The position numbers and the translations under genes are program-made. From Anaerolineales bacterium (GTDB lineage: Bacteria > Chloroflexota > Anaerolineae > 4572-78 > J111), in NCBI GenBank assembly GCA_020634935.1, contig JACKAT010000073.1, positions 1 to 22,518 on the forward strand: 22,518 bases of DNA. Reading direction: 5' to 3'. The notes beneath the pieces are model-generated. The model was not told the origin of the DNA. It was given only the letters and a program-made list of their open reading frames with translations, and did no database searches. This document shows positions 5,736 through 15,269 of the stretch, in pieces (within the stretch, counting starts at the first letter, position 1; every line of letters starts with the position of its first letter).

Positions 5736-7949
5736 ATGGTTGCTGTTAAGTCTGAAATAACAACCGAAGACGCCATACGGTTTGAAGGATGGCTGCAATC
5801 TATTTCTGCCGGACGCTCAAATTCGGAGATAGAATTCATTCGCCGAGCCTGTGAGGTGGCGCAACAAGCTCATCACGGCCAAACCCGAGCCTCAGGGGAA
5901 CCCTATTTTCAACACTCGCTGTCGGTCGCCAACATTTTGGCTGACTTGCGGCTGGATTATGAAACCATTGCCGCGGCGCTGCTGCACGATGTTTTAGAGG
6001 ATACGCCGGTCACATTTCAGGAACTGGAAGGGCAATTTGGTAAGTCTGTCGCGCAATTAGTCGACGGCGTCACCAAAATGAGCCAGATTCAGGAGTATCG
6101 CGGGCAGTCAAAAAAGAGCAAAAAAGAACAGGCCCAAGCCGAGAGCCTGCGCAAAATGTTTCTGGCGATGGTTGATGATGTCCGGGTCGTTTTGATCAAG
6201 CTGGCTGACCGCACTCACAATATGCGGACGCTGCACCATCTGCCGGAACAGAAGCGTAAACGTATTGCCAGAGAAACTTTGGAAATTTTTGCTCCATTGG
6301 CTAACCGGTTAGGTATTTGGCAAATTAAATGGGAATTGGAAGATCTGTCTTTTCGGTATATGGAGCCGGAGTTGTATAAACAAATTGCCCACTTGGTTGA
6401 CGAACGGCGGATCAACCGCGAGAGTTATATCAATAATGTGGCCGAAACGCTCAAAAAGGAACTGCTCAATCGGGGTATCGACGCCGAAGTATCTGGCCGG
6501 CCTAAACATATTTACAGCATCTGGCGCAAAATGCGGCGTAAGGGCGTCGATTTTGATCAAATCTATGATGTCCGGGCGGTGCGGGTGCTGGTGCTGGAAC
6601 TGGCTGACTGCTATGCCAGCTTAGGGATTGTGCATACGTTGTGGCGGCCGATACCGGGCGAGTTTGACGACTATATTGCCGCGCCCAAAGATAACCTTTA
6701 CCGCTCGCTGCACACCGCAGTCATTGGGCCGGGTGGCAAAAACCTTGAGGTTCAAATTAGAACGTTTGAAATGCACCAAGAAGCGGAATTGGGGGTGGCG
6801 GCTCACTGGCGGTATAAAGAAGGGGCCAAATCTGACCCCAATTTTGATCGCAAAATTAATTGGCTGCGCTCCTTGATGGAGTGGAAAGAAGATGTGGCCG
6901 ACGCTGGCGAGTTCATTGACCAGGTCAAAGCCGAAGTGTTCCAAGATCGGGTTCACGTTCTCACTCCGGACGGGGACGTGGTTGATCTCCCGTTTGGGGC
7001 AACCCCCATTGACTTTGCCTATCACATCCATACGGAGGTTGGCCACCGCTGCCGGGGCGCCAAAGTCAACGGCCGGATTGTGCCGCTTAACTACCAGCTC
7101 AAAAATGGCGACCAGGTTGAGATTTTAATCGCCAAACGCGGCGGCCCCAGCCGAGATTGGATTAACCCTCATCTTAACTATATCAAAACCTCCAGAGCCC
7201 GATCGAAAGTTCGCTATTGGTTTAAGTATCAAAATTTCGAGAAAAACTTATCGGACGGCCGGTTTATTTTGGAGCGAGAAATTCGCCGGTTAGGGATTCC
7301 GGGCGTTAGCTTCGAAAAGCTGGCCCATGCCTTTAAATATGATCGGGTCGATGATTTTTTGGCGGCGATTGGTCGCAACGATATTAGCACGCCTCAAATG
7401 GTCAACGTGATTAACACGATTATTGTCGCGGCTGAACCCCATGCCGCTGAGGAATGGCGCAATCTCATCTCGCTGCCGGCGCCATCCCAGAAAATGTCGA
7501 CCGGGATCCACGTTCAGGGGGTGGGTAACTTACTAACCAACCTGGCCCAGTGCTGCCGGCCTGTTCCGGGCGATACGGAAATTTTGGGCTATATTACTCG
7601 GGGGCGCGGCGTAACCATTCATCGCGGCGACTGTCCTAACATTCTGCGTCTGCGTGAAAAAGCCCCGGAGCGGTTGATCAAGGTCGATTGGGGTACCGAG
7701 GAAGGGACGACCTATCCGGTCGATATTCAGGTTGAAGCCTTTGACCGGCCCGGCCTGCTGCACGACATTACGTCTGTGGTGGCCAATGAAAAGATCAATC
7801 TGGCTACAGTCAATGTGGTTACCAAAAAACAAGAATCAAAAGCCAATATTTTCGCTACATTGGATATTGCTAATATCGATCAACTTAGCCGCGTCTTGGC
7901 GATTATCGAACAACTGCCGAACGTCATCGAAGTGAGGCGTCGCACCTGA
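5736..7949 (+). CDS. rel: RelA/SpoT-family (p)ppGpp synthetase/hydrolase
   Basis: This 737-residue long RSH enzyme makes, and probably degrades, the alarmone (p)ppGpp. The HD hydrolase domain (about 35-165) keeps H60, H84, D85, E88, D89, D158 and N162, so hydrolysis looks possible. The synthetase domain (about 240-365) has the nucleotide-binding GRPKHIYSIW stretch and LYRSLHT. Its EFDD (309-312) is the acidic motif typical of synthetase-only RelA, where bifunctional Rel/SpoT usually has RFKD. TGS follows (about 404-464), then a helical region, a Cys/His zinc-finger-like region (C606, C607, H629, C633) and a C-terminal ACT domain (661-737). The start at 5736 is chosen for GGAG nine bases upstream and the promoter at 5624-5652. 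The frame is open upstream to 5613, but that codon lies before the promoter. The gene is probably monocistronic. Confidence 0.95.
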   Translation: MVAVKSEITTEDAIRFEGWLQSISAGRSNSEIEFIRRACEVAQQAHHGQTRASGEPYFQHSLSVANILADLRLDYETIAAALLHDVLEDTPVTFQELEGQFGKSVAQLVDGVTKMSQIQEYRGQSKKSKKEQAQAESLRKMFLAMVDDVRVVLIKLADRTHNMRTLHHLPEQKRKRIARETLEIFAPLANRLGIWQIKWELEDLSFRYMEPELYKQIAHLVDERRINRESYINNVAETLKKELLNRGIDAEVSGRPKHIYSIWRKMRRKGVDFDQIYDVRAVRVLVLELADCYASLGIVHTLWRPIPGEFDDYIAAPKDNLYRSLHTAVIGPGGKNLEVQIRTFEMHQEAELGVAAHWRYKEGAKSDPNFDRKINWLRSLMEWKEDVADAGEFIDQVKAEVFQDRVHVLTPDGDVVDLPFGATPIDFAYHIHTEVGHRCRGAKVNGRIVPLNYQLKNGDQVEILIAKRGGPSRDWINPHLNYIKTSRARSKVRYWFKYQNFEKNLSDGRFILEREIRRLGIPGVSFEKLAHAFKYDRVDDFLAAIGRNDISTPQMVNVINTIIVAAEPHAAEEWRNLISLPAPSQKMSTGIHVQGVGNLLTNLAQCCRPVPGDTEILGYITRGRGVTIHRGDCPNILRLREKAPERLIKVDWGTEEGTTYPVDIQVEAFDRPGLLHDITSVVANEKINLATVNVVTKKQESKANIFATLDIANIDQLSRVLAIIEQLPNVIEVRRRT

Positions 7950-8060
7950 GAGTCGTGGGCTTGATAGTAAATTGGTACTAATTGGTCACCTTATCACCCT
8001 CATCAAACCCTAATTATTCTTCTATATTAGCATTGTAACCTCTCATAATTTTTACTTTTC

Positions 8061-8069
8061 TGTTATACT
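8061..8069 (+). promoter_or_regulatory. Extended -10 promoter of the second kinase operon
   Basis: TGTTATACT is an extended -10 (TG, one base, TATACT). No good -35 lies 16-18 nt upstream, which is acceptable for extended -10 promoters. The expected transcription start near 8076 leaves a leader of about 100 nt before the ATG at 8175. I found no terminator for rel in the 225-nt gap, so read-through from rel is possible. Confidence 0.45.
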
Positions 8070-8174
8070 AAAAGATAACTGACAACACCTTAAACAACGT
8101 CCGGACTCGAAATTTGTTTACCTTGTTAAAATCTTCGATCTCAGTAGCAACGCCTGTTAGTAGAGGAACTTGTA

Positions 8175-11100
8175 ATGTCAGAACACAATAAGCGCAAAGC
8201 TCAACTCATCGGCGAATTAGAGCTGCTGCGACAGCGAGTGGTTGAGTTGGAAGGCTTGGTAGAGACCTACTCTGGTGGGGCGCCCGTCCTTCCTGCCGAA
8301 CTGCGGCCAGGCTCCTCCCTGGCTGAGCCGCAAGGATCAGCTGACTCTCTTCACCAAAAAATAGAACAAATTGAACAAACTCTGGCCCGGCGCGTTGAAG
8401 AGATGACGACGCTGTATGAAATTTCCCTCAATATTACCGGCGAGCTTGGCAAAGATGACCTGCTGCAAAATATTGTGGAACAGGCGGCTAAATTGTTAGG
8501 CACAAGTATGGGCCAGATCCATCTTTTGCATCCTGACCAGCAGCACCTGGAACTTATTGCCAGTTATAGCAACCATGAAAACAAGTATGATTTTAACCTG
8601 TTAGTTGGCGAAGGGGTAACCGGTCAAGTAGTGACAACTGGCCAACCGATTGTGATCGCCAACTATGAGCAATGGCCGGGACGGCTGGAGAATTTGTCCG
8701 TAAAAGTGGGCCGGATTATGGGCGTTCCACTTAAGCGAGGTCGTAAAATCATCGGAGTTCTTAAAGTGTTTGACGGCCCGGAGAAACAAGGGGCGTTTGA
8801 TGCCGAGGATGTAAAGTTATTAAATATGCTGGCCGCGCAAGTGGCTATCGTTCTAGAGAATTCGCAGCTCTACCGTAAAATGGAGGCCAGAGTAAAGGAA
8901 CTGGCGACTCTGAACAGCGTGAGCCAGGCCATAAATTCCACCCTGGATTTGCAGGAAACGCTAACCCGCATTACCGACCAGATTGCGTTGCAGCTTGATG
9001 CAGCGGCTGTTTCAGTGGGGCTGTATGACCCGGATCAACATGAGATATGGTTTGCGGCGGCCTCGGGCCAGGGATCGGATTTTGTCATTAACAAGCGGCT
9101 GGTTATGGGACAAGGGATTATGGGCTGGGTAGTTCAACACAGCCAATCAGTTTTAATTCCGGATGCTTCCCAAGACCCGCGTTTCTATGAAGAATTTGAT
9201 AAGGCGCAAGGCGACTTTATAACCAAGTCCATCTTATGCGTACCTTTGCAAGCGCGTGGTCAAACAATTGGCGTTGTCGCCGCGCTGAACCGAATCCATC
9301 GCAGTACGTTCAATGAGGATGATCTCCAGTTACTAAACTTAATTGCCGCCCCCGCGGCTGCCGCCATTGACAACTCGCGCTTGTATGCCCAATCTCAACA
9401 AAAAATAAAAGAACTTCAAGCCGCCGAAACAGAATTAGCCCAACGGGCCAGGCAGTTAGAATTGATTAACGATATCGGCCGGCAGATTGCGTCTGAATTG
9501 GAATTAGATCTGCTTTTAGAACGAACGGCTCAATTAGTCCAGCAGACATTTGATTATCATCATGTCGCGCTCTTTTTGATTGAAGAAGGCCAGCTCAAAC
9601 TCAATGCGGTGGCCGGATCTTACCAAGCCTATTTCCCAACTGGCCATACCCAGTCCTTAGGAACTGGTATCATTGGTTGGGTGGCCCGCAATGGTCAAAG
9701 GTTAGTGGCCAATGATGTCACCCAGGAATCGCATTACACCACGGTAATTAAAGAACATACCATGACGCAATCAGAGTTATGTTTGCCGATTAAGGTTACA
9801 GGTCAAACTGTTGGCGTTATAGATATTCAAAGTGCGGCTCTCAATGCGTTTACCGACAATGACATTATTGCTATGGAAGCTCTGGCTAACCAAGTGGCCG
9901 TAGCCGTTCGAAATGCCCGGTTATACCAGCAGGCCAGGCAAGAAATTACCGAACGAAAACAGGTTGAACAGAACCTGCGTGAAAGCGAAGAGCGCTTCCG
10001 GCAAGTTATTACCTCGATTAGCGACCATATTTATGTGAGCGAAGTCAGCCCGTCTGGAGAACGAGTCAACTATTACCACTCGCCCAATATCGAAATCTTG
10101 ACCGGCTACCCCCCCACCAGATTTGCTTCCGACTGGCATTTCTGGCCTTCCACCTTAATTCATCCGGATGACCGCTTCAGAGCCGCTGCTCAAGCGTCGA
10201 AGTTAGGCAAGGGGCAAAGCAGCGAAGTGGAATATCGGCTGATGCGAGCCGATGGCGCTATTATTTGGGTCCGCGATAGCGCTCGCGTTGAGGTTAAAGG
10301 GCAGCGAAAAACCATTTATGGGGTTGTCGCCGATATTACCGAACGCAAGCAGCGCGAACACGAATTGGAGATCATTGTTGCTATCGCCGATGCGCTCCGG
10401 ACCGCCGCCAGCCGAACCGAAATTGTGATGGTTGCTTTGGATAAATTGCTGGATTTGCTCCAAATGGAGGGGACCGCTCTGGCTATTTATGATCCCGACT
10501 CTAAACAAACCGTTATCGAGTATGGCCGGGGGGTATGGGCCGGCTTAACTGAGAAACAAATTTTGTCGCGTCATCAGGAACAAGGTTATTTATTTGCCGA
10601 TGGCCACCTTTACGTGAACAATGACATCCAGAATGATCCAGAGCTAACCTGGCCGGCCGAATTTAAGCTTATCAATGCGGTTGCCAGCATCACATTGTCA
10701 ATCCAAAACGAGCGGATTGGCTCATTGTTAGTGGGGCATCGTCACCAAATAACCGCTGAGGTAGCTTCGCTACTGGCAACAATTGGTAATATGGTGGCTA
10801 ATGCCTTTCGGAGAGCTAGCCTTTTTGAAGCCTTACAGCAATCTAATGAAGAACTGGCCCAAGAAAGAGCCCTGCTGGCTCAACGGGTTGAAGAGCGAAC
10901 GGCTGAACTACGGGCAGCCAACGCTGAATTGGCCCGAGCTGCCCGGCTCAAAGACGAGTTTATGGCCAATATGAGCCATGAACTACGTACCCCCCTCAAT
11001 GCCATTTTAGGCATGTCCGAAATTTTACGCAGCAACGTTTACGGCGAATTAAACAGCGAACAGATTAGCGCTGTTTATCACATCGAAGAAGGGGGTACGC

Positions 11101-12086
11101 ACCTGTTGTCGCTGATTAACGATATCTTAGACCTATCTAAGATTGAGGCGGGAAAGCTGGATCTGCTGTTAAGCCCGGTATCTGTGCCGGCGGTTTGCCA
11201 AACCTCTTTACAATTTGTTAAGCAATTGATCCATAAAAAGGATATGAAGGTCGTTTACAGCTATGACAACAGCGTCGAGGTCATCACGGCCGACGAACGG
11301 CGGCTAAAGCAAATTCTGGTCAATTTATTGACTAACGCGGTTAAGTTTACCCCCGAAGGTGGCCGCCTTGGCCTGGAAGTAGAAGGCGATATGGCCTTGG
11401 GTGTGGTCCATTTTACTATATGGGACACGGGCATCGGCATTTCCGGCGAAGATATGGGCCGTTTATTCAAACCTTTTGTCCAAATTGACAGTGGTCTTAC
11501 CCGCCAGCAGGATGGGACCGGTTTGGGCTTGTCTTTGGTTTACCGCCTAACCGAGATGCACGGCGGCAGCGTGAAACTGGAGAGCGCCGTCAACCAGGGC
11601 AGTCGTTTTACGGTTTCACTGCCCTGGTTGCCAGCATTTACCGATCAAACCAGTGACCCCCTCGCTGATAAGCCGCGAGAGTCCGGGTTGCCGCCTATCA
11701 CTGTGCTTTTAGCCGAAGATAATGAAAGCACGATAATCACTGCCCAAGCTGGCTTGCAACATTACGGTTATCAGGTCGTTATCGCCAGAGATGGCATTGA
11801 AGCCGTTACGCTAGCCGCCGAAATCCAACCAGACCTTATTTTAATGGATATTCAAATGCCCGGCATCAACGGCATTGAAGCAATTCACCAGATTCGGCAA
11901 AATTACCGGCATTTGGCCTCAACGCCAATCATTGCCTTAACGGCCCTGGCTATGCCGCATGATCGACAGCGCTGTCTTAATGCCGGAGCCAATGAATATG
12001 TGTGTAAACCGGTTAGCCCTTCGAATTTAGCCAGCTTAATAAAAAGCCAGCTCGATGACAAAAACCAGCCTCAAAAATCTCGATGA
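8175..12086 (+). CDS. Large multi-GAF/PAS hybrid sensor histidine kinase with C-terminal receiver
   Basis: This is a 1303-residue soluble hybrid kinase; no membrane segment is visible. In order: coiled N-terminus (about 5-75), GAF 1 (about 78-230), GAF 2 (about 240-402), GAF 3 (about 428-582), PAS with PAC (about 602-724), a fourth GAF-like domain (about 730-880), coiled coil (885-925), HisKA with H935 in SHELRTP, catalytic domain with N1054, DTGIG (1084-1088) and GTGLGLS (1114-1120), and a receiver with E1181/D1182, phospho-acceptor D1225 and K1278. All catalytic motifs are intact. AGAGGA lies seven bases before the ATG. It leads a three-gene unit. The stacked sensor domains suggest it combines several ligand or redox inputs. 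The C-terminal receiver suggests phosphate is passed on through a histidine phosphotransfer protein, which is not found here. Confidence 0.93.
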   Translation: MSEHNKRKAQLIGELELLRQRVVELEGLVETYSGGAPVLPAELRPGSSLAEPQGSADSLHQKIEQIEQTLARRVEEMTTLYEISLNITGELGKDDLLQNIVEQAAKLLGTSMGQIHLLHPDQQHLELIASYSNHENKYDFNLLVGEGVTGQVVTTGQPIVIANYEQWPGRLENLSVKVGRIMGVPLKRGRKIIGVLKVFDGPEKQGAFDAEDVKLLNMLAAQVAIVLENSQLYRKMEARVKELATLNSVSQAINSTLDLQETLTRITDQIALQLDAAAVSVGLYDPDQHEIWFAAASGQGSDFVINKRLVMGQGIMGWVVQHSQSVLIPDASQDPRFYEEFDKAQGDFITKSILCVPLQARGQTIGVVAALNRIHRSTFNEDDLQLLNLIAAPAAAAIDNSRLYAQSQQKIKELQAAETELAQRARQLELINDIGRQIASELELDLLLERTAQLVQQTFDYHHVALFLIEEGQLKLNAVAGSYQAYFPTGHTQSLGTGIIGWVARNGQRLVANDVTQESHYTTVIKEHTMTQSELCLPIKVTGQTVGVIDIQSAALNAFTDNDIIAMEALANQVAVAVRNARLYQQARQEITERKQVEQNLRESEERFRQVITSISDHIYVSEVSPSGERVNYYHSPNIEILTGYPPTRFASDWHFWPSTLIHPDDRFRAAAQASKLGKGQSSEVEYRLMRADGAIIWVRDSARVEVKGQRKTIYGVVADITERKQREHELEIIVAIADALRTAASRTEIVMVALDKLLDLLQMEGTALAIYDPDSKQTVIEYGRGVWAGLTEKQILSRHQEQGYLFADGHLYVNNDIQNDPELTWPAEFKLINAVASITLSIQNERIGSLLVGHRHQITAEVASLLATIGNMVANAFRRASLFEALQQSNEELAQERALLAQRVEERTAELRAANAELARAARLKDEFMANMSHELRTPLNAILGMSEILRSNVYGELNSEQISAVYHIEEGGTHLLSLINDILDLSKIEAGKLDLLLSPVSVPAVCQTSLQFVKQLIHKKDMKVVYSYDNSVEVITADERRLKQILVNLLTNAVKFTPEGGRLGLEVEGDMALGVVHFTIWDTGIGISGEDMGRLFKPFVQIDSGLTRQQDGTGLGLSLVYRLTEMHGGSVKLESAVNQGSRFTVSLPWLPAFTDQTSDPLADKPRESGLPPITVLLAEDNESTIITAQAGLQHYGYQVVIARDGIEAVTLAAEIQPDLILMDIQMPGINGIEAIHQIRQNYRHLASTPIIALTALAMPHDRQRCLNAGANEYVCKPVSPSNLASLIKSQLDDKNQPQKSR

Positions 12087-12164
12087 CAAGTTTTGGTCAA
12101 TGAGCATCTTCAAGAACACTTGGTTTTCTTATCAACGATATCCAAATCTATAAAAGGTTATACC

Positions 12165-13625
12165 ATGCCCAACAATACCATTCTCATTGTCGATGACCAA
12201 CTTAGCGCCCGTGAAGTATTACGGGGTCTCCTGACCGGACAGGGATACCACCTTGTCTTTGCTACTAATGGTGAAGAAGCTCTAACTATCGCCCGGCAAT
12301 CAATTCCCGATGTTATATTGCTCGATGTGATGATGCCCGGTATGGACGGCTTTGAGGTTTGCCAGCGGGTGCGAGGGGACCGGCAGTTGGCTGAAATCCC
12401 CATCCTGCTGGTCACCGCGCTCGATGACCGCGATTCCCGGCTCAAAGGCATCCAAGCCGGGGCTGATGATTTTATCTCGAAACCCTTTGACCAGCACGAA
12501 CTGCGAGCCCGTGTTCACACCATTGTCAAGCTCAATCGATATCGGCGATTGCACAACGAACGGGCTAAGTTTGAATGGCTGGTTGAAAAAGCCAACTTTG
12601 GTCATTTAATTTTGAATGAGGCCGATCAGATTATTTACGCCAACACTCAGGCGCGTCGGTATCTGGAAATTCCGTTAGACGCCGAACTGCCGCTTTCAGA
12701 TACCTTTCCCCAATTAGTTAAAAAATATTACAATTGCGAACCTCAAGCGCTGTGGGATCAATGGCCCAACTTAATGGGTGATAAGATCCCGGCTTATCTG
12801 GTTCGGCCTGCCTCCGATACCAGCGAAAGCCTCTGGCTGCATGTTGAACAGCTAGCCATGACTTCGGACACCACCGAGAAGTACTTGGTTAACCTCCAGG
12901 ATGTGACCGAAGACATCAATACTAAACGCCTCATGTGGACCTTTCACGCCCAAATTGGTCATAAACTTAGGACCCCGATTATGCTTATCTCCGGTTCGCT
13001 GGATATGCTCCATGCCGATAAAAATATACTATGTAATGATCATCAAGTATTAGTTTCATCGGCCTACAAAAATGCGCTGCGGCTGCAGAGTGAGATTCAA
13101 GATGTGCTCCAATACCTGGACATTTCTCACATTGCAACCCCTGGGGATGAAATATGTAACATCAATAAAATTTCGGAAATTGTCGAAACGATTAAGTCCG
13201 ATTTGAACCTAAAAGCAATTACCCTTGAGTTAGATGAAAATATCACCTCATCTAGCCCGCCGCTTCTCCCACTCTCGCCTCGAGCTGTGGAGATCATTTT
13301 GCAGGAACTTCTGGAAAACTCGCAAAAATTTCACCCTCACCAAGCGCCGCTCATCGAGGTAAACATTTCAAAATACCAGGGTCAAATTTGCATCAAGGTG
13401 CTCGATGACGGCTTAAATCTACAGCCGGAACAGTTAACCAAAATATGGTCGCCCTACTATCAGATCGAACGCTATTTTACCGGCCAGATAACCGGCATGG
13501 GGTTAGGCCTGGCGTCGGTGGCCAGTCTGGTCTGGGATGTAGGCGGCACCTGCCGTGCTTTTAATCGGAGCGACGGGCCCGGTTTGGTGATAGAATTGGT
13601 TTTACCCTTAAAAGAACGCTTATGA
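12165..13625 (+). CDS. Receiver-sensor histidine kinase with degenerate G1 box
   Basis: This 486-residue protein has an N-terminal receiver (about 5-122: D10/D11, phospho-acceptor D54, K106), a PAS-like middle (about 132-250), a HisKA helix with H266 in GHKLRTP, and a catalytic domain with N385 and GMGLGL (444-449). The G1 box reads DDGLN (414-418) instead of D-x-G-x-G; Asn replaces the second Gly, so ATP binding may be weakened. The start at 12165 is chosen for AAAAGG seven bases upstream and because the receiver's first strand begins right after it. The frame is open back to a TTG at 12093 without a ribosome binding site. The stop overlaps the next gene by 4 nt (ATGA). The receiver is closely similar to that of the next gene, which points to a tandem duplication. 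Confidence 0.88.
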   Translation: MPNNTILIVDDQLSAREVLRGLLTGQGYHLVFATNGEEALTIARQSIPDVILLDVMMPGMDGFEVCQRVRGDRQLAEIPILLVTALDDRDSRLKGIQAGADDFISKPFDQHELRARVHTIVKLNRYRRLHNERAKFEWLVEKANFGHLILNEADQIIYANTQARRYLEIPLDAELPLSDTFPQLVKKYYNCEPQALWDQWPNLMGDKIPAYLVRPASDTSESLWLHVEQLAMTSDTTEKYLVNLQDVTEDINTKRLMWTFHAQIGHKLRTPIMLISGSLDMLHADKNILCNDHQVLVSSAYKNALRLQSEIQDVLQYLDISHIATPGDEICNINKISEIVETIKSDLNLKAITLELDENITSSSPPLLPLSPRAVEIILQELLENSQKFHPHQAPLIEVNISKYQGQICIKVLDDGLNLQPEQLTKIWSPYYQIERYFTGQITGMGLGLASVASLVWDVGGTCRAFNRSDGPGLVIELVLPLKERL

Positions 13626-15190
13626 AAAATACAAGCACCATTCTCATCGTTGACGATCAGGAAAGCTCTCGCCAGGTTTTGCGCGGCCTGCTGCTTAATG
13701 AGGGTTACAATTTGGCTTTTGCCGCCAACGGCGAAGAAGCGCTCAGCCAAGCCGCCGAACTTTTACCGGATCTTATCCTGCTCGATATCATGATGCCCGG
13801 CATGAATGGCTTTGAAGTATGCCAAAAGCTGCGGCTGGACCCCCAACTGTCAGAGATATTGATTATTATGGTAACCGCTTTAGACGACAAGCGGTCACGT
13901 TTGCGCGGCATAGAAGTTGGTGCGGACGACTTTGTAAACAAGCCCGTTGACGCGGCGGAGTTAAAAGCCAGAGTAAAAACCATCACCCGGCTCAACCGCC
14001 ATCGCCGCCTCCGCTCGCTGGAACTTCAAGCCGAACGAGATCGCACTCGGGCTATCTTAGAGGCGTTAGGGGAAGCCGTCGTCGTAACCGATATCGACGG
14101 CTACATTCAATATCTTAATCCGGCCGCCGTCAGCCTAACCGGCTTTTCAGCCAAAGAGGCCCTGGGCCAGAATTGGCGGGTTTGGCAAACGGAAGAAACA
14201 CAGACCAGGCTCAAAACCCAGATTTTGACGACGCTATTTGCCGGTGAAACCTGGTTCGGCGAAGTGATCAACCAGCGCAAAGACGGCAGTACCTACGATG
14301 CCGCGTTGACCATTGCGCCTCTCTTCGCCCCAGTCAACCGCACCGAGCCGGCCATCGTGGGGTTTGTCAGCGTGCAGCGAGACATCACTCCCCTCAAGCA
14401 AGCCGAACGCTCGAAGAATGAATTTGTATCGAACGTCTCGCACGAGTTGCGGACGCCGCTGTCGGTTATCACGCTGTTAAGCGATAATTTGGATGGCTTG
14501 TATGATCGTCTGGATGATGCCAAACGCCGCAAAATGATCCGTGATATTCAAAAGCACACGGAGTCATTAAATAACCTTATCGGCGACGTTCTGGAAATCT
14601 CCCGCATTGACAGCGGCCGCATCGCCATGGATCGCGAGGTCTTAAACTTAACCCATCTGGCCCGAGAACAGGTGGAGGAAATATTACCACTGGTCCACCA
14701 AAAAGGTCAATCAATCCGGGTCATCGGCAAAAAACAGTTAAATGTGTTGGGTAATCAGGCTCAACTTCAACAGATCGTCCGCAACCTCTTAAACAATGCG
14801 ATCAAATACACCCCGGAAGGCGGCCAAATTACCTGCACCTGCGCCTCCTTATCCCTCCCTAACCCGGCTACCAACCCTGAATTTCACCATCAATGGCCGG
14901 GCTGTTTCGAGCTAAATCCGGGTAAGTGGGCCACGCTCCGGGTCATCGACAATGGAGCAGGCATTAATACCGATCACGTGCCTTATGTGTTTGATCGGTT
15001 CTACCGGGCCAAAGCCCAGCAAAATATTCGGGGTACCGGTTTAGGATTGTCGATTAGCCGTGATCTGGTTAAGCTTCACGGGGGGCATATCGCGGTTGCC
15101 TCAGAATTGGGGCAGGGATCGGTTTTCGCCATCTACCTTCCTTTAATTCAAAGGAAGGTAGATGAATTATCCGGCGAGCGTGTTGACTAA
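13622..15190 (+). CDS. Receiver-PAS sensor histidine kinase
   Basis: This 522-residue kinase has a receiver (about 6-122: D11/D12, phospho-acceptor D55, K107), a PAS/PAC domain (about 140-258), HisKA with H274 in SHELRTP, and a catalytic domain with N392, DNGAG (443-447) and GTGLGLS (471-477). All motifs are intact, unlike its upstream neighbour. An insert of about 25 residues, rich in Pro and Asn (about 408-434), lies between the N box and the G1 box. Its ATG overlaps the previous stop (ATGA), so it is probably translated by coupling. The domain normally ends near IYLPL; a tail of about 15 residues follows, and its DNA forms a perfect 14-bp inverted repeat. It is the last gene of the operon before the terminator at 15270-15310. 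Confidence 0.92.
   Translation: MKNTSTILIVDDQESSRQVLRGLLLNEGYNLAFAANGEEALSQAAELLPDLILLDIMMPGMNGFEVCQKLRLDPQLSEILIIMVTALDDKRSRLRGIEVGADDFVNKPVDAAELKARVKTITRLNRHRRLRSLELQAERDRTRAILEALGEAVVVTDIDGYIQYLNPAAVSLTGFSAKEALGQNWRVWQTEETQTRLKTQILTTLFAGETWFGEVINQRKDGSTYDAALTIAPLFAPVNRTEPAIVGFVSVQRDITPLKQAERSKNEFVSNVSHELRTPLSVITLLSDNLDGLYDRLDDAKRRKMIRDIQKHTESLNNLIGDVLEISRIDSGRIAMDREVLNLTHLAREQVEEILPLVHQKGQSIRVIGKKQLNVLGNQAQLQQIVRNLLNNAIKYTPEGGQITCTCASLSLPNPATNPEFHHQWPGCFELNPGKWATLRVIDNGAGINTDHVPYVFDRFYRAKAQQNIRGTGLGLSISRDLVKLHGGHIAVASELGQGSVFAIYLPLIQRKVDELSGERVD
15131..15163 (+). repeat. Perfect 14-bp inverted repeat in the 3' end of a coding region
   Basis: ATCTACCTTCCTTT (15131-15144) is exactly mirrored by AAAGGAAGGTAGAT (15150-15163) around a 5-nt loop. 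It lies inside the last codons of the receiver-PAS kinase. No T-run follows, so it is not a standard terminator. It could stabilise the mRNA 3' end or be the scar of an inverted duplication. Confidence 0.7.
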
Positions 15191-15206
15191 CGTACTTCCT
15201 CTTAAC

Positions 15207-15222
15207 GGGGGATTGCTCCCCC
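15207..15222 (+). other. Short GC hairpin downstream of the kinase operon
   Basis: GGGGGA (15207-15212) pairs with TCCCCC (15217-15222) around TTGC. It lies 17 nt after the stop codon at 15190 and has no T-run. It may act with the larger terminator that follows or protect the 3' end. Confidence 0.4.
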
Positions 15223-15269
15223 AGGATTACCAACTAGCTGTGAAAAGCCTGCGAAAAAATTACGAAAGC

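Noticed and set aside
12093..12164. TTG start giving a 24-residue extension of the receiver kinase
   Set aside because: There is no Shine-Dalgarno before the TTG, while AAAAGG precedes the ATG at 12165, directly before the receiver's first strand.
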